From Prochilodus magdalenae (taxonomy: Eukaryota; Chordata; Actinopteri; Characiformes; Prochilodontidae), in contig JAMWET010000624.1 in the NCBI GenBank assembly GCA_024036415.1, forward strand, positions 62,001-126,000: DNA of 64,000 bases, read 5' to 3'. Of the stretch, positions 58,717 to 64,000 are shown one piece after another. The stretch's first letter is position 1, and the number at the start of each line of letters is the position of its first letter. Made by a program: the position numbers and the translations under genes. The notes below the pieces were generated by a model that made no database searches, had not been told where the DNA came from, and saw only the letters and a program-made list of their open reading frames with translations.

Positions 58717-59639
58717 TAGTTCTAAACAGTCCATGTAAGTATGCCTAGGTATGTTACAGCACTGAGAGGTATCTCTTAAATGCACTACTTTCAGTGTATA
58801 AGTGCAGAGAGGTGTGTTTTTCTTGCTATCGAATATATGAAATTATTAAAATTGATTTTATTTACTCTCTATATGCTATTATGAGTATTATGGTACCAAT
58901 GGCTCCTTAACACCGAGTAATATATTCATTCTTCTTTCTTTTTTTTGACCCTTTGGGCTCGTGGTGGCAATCCATCCCCGGCATGGCACAAAGGCTTTGT
59001 GGTCAGTTCACATGACCAGGGGGCTCTGGCTAATTTCTCCAGTAAAGTCCTCCACAATGGCCGCCTGTGACGACGTTCAGGTTGTTATCGCAAAAATGCC
59101 ATTCGACTTGTGCCGCTCGCAGAATGCTGCTATGGAAAAGGGCTAATGAATGACTCCCTGTGTTAGCTTTTACACAGACACGGTCCTTACTGACCACCAC
59201 CAAACCCCGTCCCCCTGCCTCCCTCCCTCCCTCCTCGACCCTTGTTATACACAGGGGTAAATGACACCACCCCCCCAACCCCCAAACCCTCCGCCAGCCA
59301 TCCAACAGTTCACCCAAAGGCCTGAGCTGTGTCATTAGTCACTCCTAGCCTTGGAGTGAGTAGCTGCATGCCTCTGGGAGAAAAGACGCTGTTTAATGAT
59401 TAGCGAGACTCGTGGACGCTTGCTGTCATGCTAATCTGCGCTAATCGCGCCAGTGTAGCTAATTAGCTCCACTAGAGGTCAAGCCTAGGTTAGGTTTCAT
59501 CTCCTGAATCTAACGGATATAAATGGGCTTACAGTTAAACCGGCTCCCCACCTTCCGAGCTACCAACCCAACACTTCCACGTGTCGGGCTTTTCCTTGCG
59601 CGATATCGTTCACAGCGTTAAAGGGAAACGGAATTCCAC
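58717..59639. other. low-copy stretch
   Basis: A CCCTCC-rich patch lies at about 59212-59240. No gene is seen. Confidence 0.4.
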
Positions 59640-59683
59640 ACACATATGAACTTAAGTGACACGTCATTCTTAATCTATAGGGT

Positions 59684-60686
59684 CTAATATGATGTCGGCC
59701 CACCCTTTACAGATATAACAGCTTCAGCTCTTCTGGGAAGGCTTTCCACAAGGGTTAGGAATGTGTTCATGGGAATTTCTGACCATTCCTCCAGAAGCAC
59801 ATCTGTGAGGTCAGACCCTGATGTTGGACTAGAAGGCCTGGCTCTCAGTCTCCGCTCTAATCCATCCCAAAGGTGTTCTATCGGGTTAAGGTCAGGACTC
59901 TGTGGTTCAGTCCAGTCCAGTTCCTCCACACCAGACTCGCTCATCCATGTCTTTATGGAGCTTGCTCTGTGCACTGGTGTGCGGTCATGTTGGAACAGGA
60001 AGGGACCGTCCCCAAACTGTCCCCACAAAGTTGGGAGCATGGAGTCTAGAGTCTCTTGGTCTGCTGAAGCATTAAGAGTTCCTCTCACTGTAGTTAAGGG
60101 GCTGAGCCCAACTCCTGATCCACAACCCCAACCCCAACCCCAACCCCATAATCCCCCGCCAGCAAACTTTACACTCGGCACAGTGCAGTCAGGCAAGTAC
60201 CAATCTCCTGGCAACCGCCAAACCCAGACTCCGACTGCCAGACGGAGAAGTGTGATTGGTCATTCCAGAGAACACTCCACTGCTCTAGAGTCCAGTCCAG
60301 TCCTTTACACCTCTGCCATCCCACGCTCTGCACTGCGCTTGGTGATGTAAGGCTTGGATGAAGCTGCTCGCCATGGAAACCCATTCCATGAAGCTCTACA
60401 CACTGTTCCTGAGCTGATCTGAAGGACACATGTCTGGAGGTCTGTAGTGATGGACTCTGTAGAAAGTTGGTGACCTCTATGCATCCGCTGACCCCGCCCT
60501 GTCATGTCCAACACTTCGTAGCTGAGTTGCTGTGGCTCCCAATCACTCCCACTGTGTTCTAATCCCACAGACAGTGGACTGTGGAATATTTAGTATGGAG
60601 GGAATTTCACGATTGGGCTTGTAGCACAGGTGGCATCCTATCACGGTACCACTCTGGAGTTCACTGAGCTCCTGAGGGCGACCCAT
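59684..60686 (-). pseudogene. Tc1 transposase pseudogene
   Basis: Tc1-like transposases of about 340 residues bind the transposon ends, cut them and insert them at TA sites. Here about 1,003 bp can be followed from MGRPQELSELQSGTVIG at 60686, through a helix-turn-helix (SILNIPQSTV). The second DNA-binding part (RGQRMHRGHQLSTESITTDL) comes next, then [14 protein letters not shown] (first catalytic Asp), [12 protein letters not shown] (second Asp) and [14 protein letters not shown] (Glu). It ends at [10 protein letters not shown] then VKGGPTSY and the stop at 59684. All three catalytic residues survive, with 35 residues between the second Asp and the Glu by my count, one more than the usual 34. 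At least four frameshifts and an in-frame stop break it. A GW dipeptide expansion lies in the middle. Confidence 0.93.
60126..60147 (-). repeat. G-quadruplex-like GGGGTT run inside the transposase
   Basis: Four CCCC blocks separated by AA on the plus strand (60126-60129, 60132-60135, 60138-60141, 60144-60147) give GGGGTT repeats on the minus, coding strand. The unit is 6 bp, so the frame is kept, and it encodes a GWGWGW run where relatives usually have a GGIMVWG-like segment. Confidence 0.9.
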
Positions 60687-60824
60687 TCTCTCACTAAGGT
60701 CTGTAGGAGCTGTCTGCATGACTGGGGGCTTGGTTATATATACGTGTGTCCATAAATTTAAACAGGTGGGTAAATATTTTGGGCAATATGGTGTATAACA
60801 AGAGTTTATTGTGATGACGTGTGT

Positions 60825-61205
60825 AAGTAAGTTCAGAGCCGGCAGATAAACAGAGGAACCAAACCACAGTGACCCAAACAGACATGGGCAAAACAGTGAT
60901 GAGCCAAAAACCAGGCAATCAGAACTAGAGAGAGAAACAAAAGAGGGAAACCAAAGGTCAAACGAGGGTCATACACGGGGAATTATAAAGAGAGAGCAAC
61001 AGGGAACACTCAGTATTCACAAAGAGTGCTGGCAAAACTTCACAAAGCTAAATGGGGCAGGTATATATACACACATCAAAGTGAATGGAAAACAGGTGAA
61101 GATAATTTGAATTATGGGAAAGCAGTTTCTGATTGGATTGGGTAGAACTCATGGTGTTGACATCATGGAGCAGAGGATCATGGGAAGTGTAGTCCCTGGA
61201 TATGG
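60825..61205. mobile_element. repeat related to the nested LTR-like sequence
   Basis: It shares AGAGCCGGCAGATAAACAGA, GGAACCAAACCACAGTGACC, AACAGACATGGGCAAAACAG, CATGGAGCAGAGGATCATGG and AAGTGTAGTC with the 49.9-50.2 kb insert. It is longer than that insert and has no visible coding capacity. A related tail may lie at 61490-61600 (GGGAATTGGAGTTCACGGG). Confidence 0.55.
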
Positions 61206-61678
61206 TGGAGGCAGGGGAAGAGCCCCTACCAAAACCTCACTGGACTGCCTTTTTTCCTGGCCACCCAGTGGAAATAAATTCATTGAGCTTGGGAAATGTC
61301 CTGTACCAGGTTCCTCTGAGAGCTCCGTCACTGAAAATGATTTCAAGGAATGTGGACAAATACACTGCCTCGTAGCTGATTTCATGAACACCTGGAGAAA
61401 GAGGGGTCTGGTGAAATCAGGACGAGAGCTGGTCAGGAAAACGACCAACAGGAACAACGAAGGGTAATTAAAAATCGTGAGGATGATCTGGGATTGGCTG
61501 CCAGCTGGGGTAGGAAGTCACATGATCGCCAGAGGGGTTCTGGGAATTGGAGTTCACGGGTGATATTCCCTGCGAGAGGCTAGATGGGTGTGTGACACTA
61601 ACCCAGTTATATGTGTTGTAGAAATAGTCCCTGGTTTCTGTCACTACTATGGTAATCCATTTAATATTGTAACAAATA

Positions 61679-61938
61679 TAATCCCGGAATAATAATCCCA
61701 GAATAATAGTCCCAGAATAATAATCCCGGAATAATAATCCCGGAATAATAATCCCCGAATAATAATCCCCGAATAATAATCCCAGAATAATAATCCCCAA
61801 ATAATAATCCCCGATGAATAATCCCCGAATAATAATCCCGGAATAATAATCCCAGAATAATAATCCCCAAATAATAATCCCCAAATAATAATCCCCAAAT
61901 AATAATCCCAGAATAAAAAATCCCAGAATAATAATCCA
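61679..61938. repeat. 14-bp minisatellite
   Basis: About 19 units of AATAATAATCCC plus two variable bases (GG, AG, CG, CA). Frames on the minus strand (up to 138 codons at 61468-61884) stay open because a 14-bp unit passes through all frames without stops; they encode GLLF/DYYSGIII-like repeats and are not genes. Confidence 0.95.
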
Positions 61939-62059
61939 AGACAGTACATCTCTCTAGAACATCCCTGTTTAAATCAAACTCCTCAGAATTGGCATCATTT
62001 GCGCAATTTAATTAGGAAGAAGAAAAAACGAACACTCCTGAGATGCCCCCTCTTGGTCT

Positions 62060-62190
62060 AAGTGAAGGTGTCCAGGGCGCTTCCTGCCCCTTGCCCAGTG
62101 AGCATTAGGGATGGGCTCTGGCGCCCTCCATGCCCCAGAAGGATATGCAGTTTGGAAGATAAATGAACGAATGAATCAATCCATCAAATA
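62060..62190 (+). mobile_element. LINE/SINE-type 3' tail, copy 2
   Basis: GTGTCCAGGGCGCTTCCTGC, GCCCAGTGAGCATTAGG, GGGATGGGCTCTGGCGCCC and AAGATAAATGAACGAATGAA correspond in order to the tail at 21.46-21.60 kb, but the two are diverged. Confidence 0.65.
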
Positions 62191-63661
62191 TTTCCTCTTC
62201 CACTTACAAGCTCAAGCCTGGAATGAGCTGAAAGTTTAGAATCCACACTTTCGACGAAACTCCTCTCCTGACGAATAAACAAAACCAGGCCACATGCGCC
62301 ACGAGCGCCCTAGGAGGGTTCCCACTGCTGCCATGTTTTATTTTGCAGTTTGGGCTTTTGGTTTCCCAAGTGTACAAAAAAGAAGGGATGTCAGTTTGAC
62401 GAGCTCAACTCCAAACCACTCCTGACGTGCCTTATCTGTTCTCGCAACATTCCGCCGCCGAGAACGAAACAAACTGAACGGAAAAGACGCGCTGGGAGAC
62501 GAAGGCCGAGATCCTTCAGAACCCCAGGCGGGAAAAAAACGCAGCTCCGCTCCAGTACAAAACAGTGTCATGTAAGGAGTTAGCATTCTCTTCCCTCCCT
62601 TCTTTCCCTCCGAAGCGAGCTGAAAGCCTCTGGCAGTGCGCTTCTTTTCAGACTGAGTGGGAACGCATGTTCCCGTAGCACTGAGTGGGCTGCCGAGGCT
62701 TTGATGTCTACCTAGCCGATACCTTGTGGCTAATCTTGCCCGCTGGATTAAGTCTTTTCGTAAAGCCAGCCCCCACCCCCCCGCCTCCTCCTCTCTTTCT
62801 TTCCCTTCTCCCCTCCTCTCTTCTGCAGCCAAGATTGCCATCTCGGCCTCCGTAATCTCTCTGTAATAGACGCTAATGCAGAAGCACCTGCCACACAAGC
62901 TGGGCACATCCCGTCCTGTCGCCGTAAGCAGCTTACATCCCATAATGCCAGGTATTTGAGGAATATTCATGTCGCTAAGTGCTTATGTAATGACTCATAA
63001 AGCGCTATTGGCTTCTTGCTCTTGCTTTCTCGCGCTCCCTGCTCTCTCTCTCTCTCTTTTTTCTCTTTCTGCTTGTTTTTGAGATGATCCCACCCCTACG
63101 TACGAGCGAGCGCACCTTCGGGGCATTGTTGTTTGGGATGACATTCCCGGCTCCTGCCAATTCCGGTGCGATAGGGTGCCTCTGGGTGCAGGAGAGCTAA
63201 CTCCTGTGACATACTTTTGTTCTCGGTGGTCTCGTGGTGCAAATGGAACAGGGGGCCAAACACTAGAGGGCCTGCTCTAAGGGCCGAAAGGTCAAATACC
63301 GGATCTACTGAAAGCACATCTTCACCCACTTTGGAAGTGTTCATGTGAATAGGCCGATTTCTCCAAGGACAATCGGTCAATTCTTAAATGACCATTCCCT
63401 GTTATGATATTTGGTAGTACTTTATTTAAAATCCCAACTGAACAGAAACTTTATCGATGTATTATTAGGGTTTTAGCAGTTTTGGATATCAGGAAATTTA
63501 AATTTTAGGACCTTATGCAGTACCAGGAGCCCCCAACTAACTGGATGGTGTGGTGATCTTAAAGACTCTACAGTCCCACACTTAACAGCTCCAACAGATG
63601 AGAATCTGAAACAGTACATACCCTGATATACCACATCTACTCTTAATGGACCACAGTACTA
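62191..63661. other. low-copy, conserved-looking stretch
   Basis: The 210-codon minus frame at 62338-62970 has no recognisable domain and no splice context. It spans a region (about 62830-63010) rich in ordinary, repeat-free sequence that could be conserved non-coding DNA. A CT-rich run lies at about 63042-63057. Confidence 0.4.
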
Positions 63662-64000
63662 TACACTCGTCACCAAAAGAAGAGCTGCACCCAGAAGGAA
63701 TCAGCCCACAGGAGTGAAACTTGGTGAGCAGGTTTGACATCATGAGGCATGCTAACAATTCAAGTTTGTGACGTAAGCAAGGACGGGCCTTATCCCTGTA
63801 CCTGACTGACCCAACAGCCACCATTACAGACCTCCAGCGAGCGGTGGTGTCCTCCATGAGTCATCCTGTTAGTGCAGCACCATTGGCAGACGGCTGCACC
63901 ACGCAGGACTACATGCACACAGACCGTTACCACGACTGTCCTTAACACCACGTCACCGTCACCAAAGACTGCAGTGGTGTCGTACCAGACTGTCATGGAG
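63662..64000 (+). mobile_element. Tc1-like family B, 5' part, cut by window end
   Basis: This copy has the clearest 5' terminal sequence: CACTCGTCACCAAAAGAAGA then GCTGCACCCAGAAGGAATCA. It is complementary to the 3' end at 33.95-33.99 kb (diverged). The leader runs through GACCTCCAGCGAGCGGTGG and ACCAAAGACTGCAGTGGTG to the last base, where the transposase relic would begin. The rest lies outside the window. Confidence 0.92.

Larger units (their letters stand above)
59640..60800 (-). mobile_element. Tc1-like transposon with near-complete transposase
   Basis: The element is in reverse orientation and holds the only nearly full-length transposase in the window (see the pseudogene entry). Its 5' end lies at the right, with phrases TGTGTCCATAAATTTAAACA and GGTGGGTAAATATTTTGGGC near 60747-60786, resembling a Tc1-type terminal region. 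The 3' end near 59640 has no clear matching repeat. Its amino acid motifs differ from those of families A-D. Confidence 0.85.

Noticed and set aside
62338..62970. 210-codon minus-strand open frame
   Set aside because: Contains no known motif, crosses a CT-rich run and shows no intron-exon signals. It is more likely chance or conserved non-coding sequence.

Overview
This window looks like non-coding DNA from a teleost fish, probably an otophysan such as a characiform or catfish. That placement rests on remembered repeat families and has not been checked by any search. I found no convincing host protein-coding exon, no rRNA, no functional tRNA and no CRISPR array. Most long open frames lie in tandem repeats or simple-sequence DNA, or are broken transposase.

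The dominant content is Tc1/mariner DNA transposons. I named the families for this window. A, B, C and D are short elements (about 0.5-0.8 kb) that look like internal-deletion derivatives: each keeps transposon ends plus scraps of a Tc1 transposase (a helix-turn-helix, a catalytic-block fragment, or the C-terminal tail). Family B is the most abundant, with about a dozen copies or fragments (0.9, 19.6, 23.4, 28.7, 30.3, 31.8, 33.5, 36.5, 38.0, 53.3 and 63.7 kb). A is at 7.4, 11.9, 16.1, 49.7 and 58.2 kb. C is at 9.9, 25.0 and 35.9 kb. D is at 1.5, 8.0, 8.8 and 51.2 kb. A separate element at 59.6-60.8 kb carries a nearly full-length but frameshifted transposase with its whole DDE triad, and a degenerate Tc1 copy lies at 5.8-6.6 kb. 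Around these are SINE and LINE tails, a probable solo LTR nested in an A copy, and several unnamed dispersed repeats (F, G, H, I, J).

The second theme is tandem expansion. There is a 19-bp minisatellite at 2.2-3.1 kb with a 176-bp higher-order duplication, a pyrimidine tract of about 875 bp at 4.2-5.1 kb, a degenerate array with a 26-bp period at 39.7-40.2 kb, a degenerate higher-order array of about 640-670 bp at 42.9-44.9 kb, a 42-bp minisatellite at 51.5-52.3 kb, a 29-bp array at 55.7 kb and a 14-bp array at 61.7-61.9 kb. Three of these expansions can be traced to a block inside a dispersed element that has few or single copies elsewhere in the window. The 42-bp array grew from the catalytic-Glu block of a family D element, the pyrimidine tract from a short tract in repeat H, and a small in-frame G-rich run lies inside the 60-kb transposase.

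Other notable structures are a perfect inverted repeat with 40-bp arms at 13.57-13.66 kb and a scrambled C copy at 25.0 kb that sits inside a LINE-like 3' tail. The interval from about 36 to 49 kb carries unusually corrupted repeat copies, reflecting either old heterochromatin-like sequence or poor base accuracy. The low-copy stretches between repeats show no recognisable gene. A few, notably 20.3-20.9 kb and 62.8-63.0 kb, have the look of conserved non-coding sequence, but that would need alignment to other fish.
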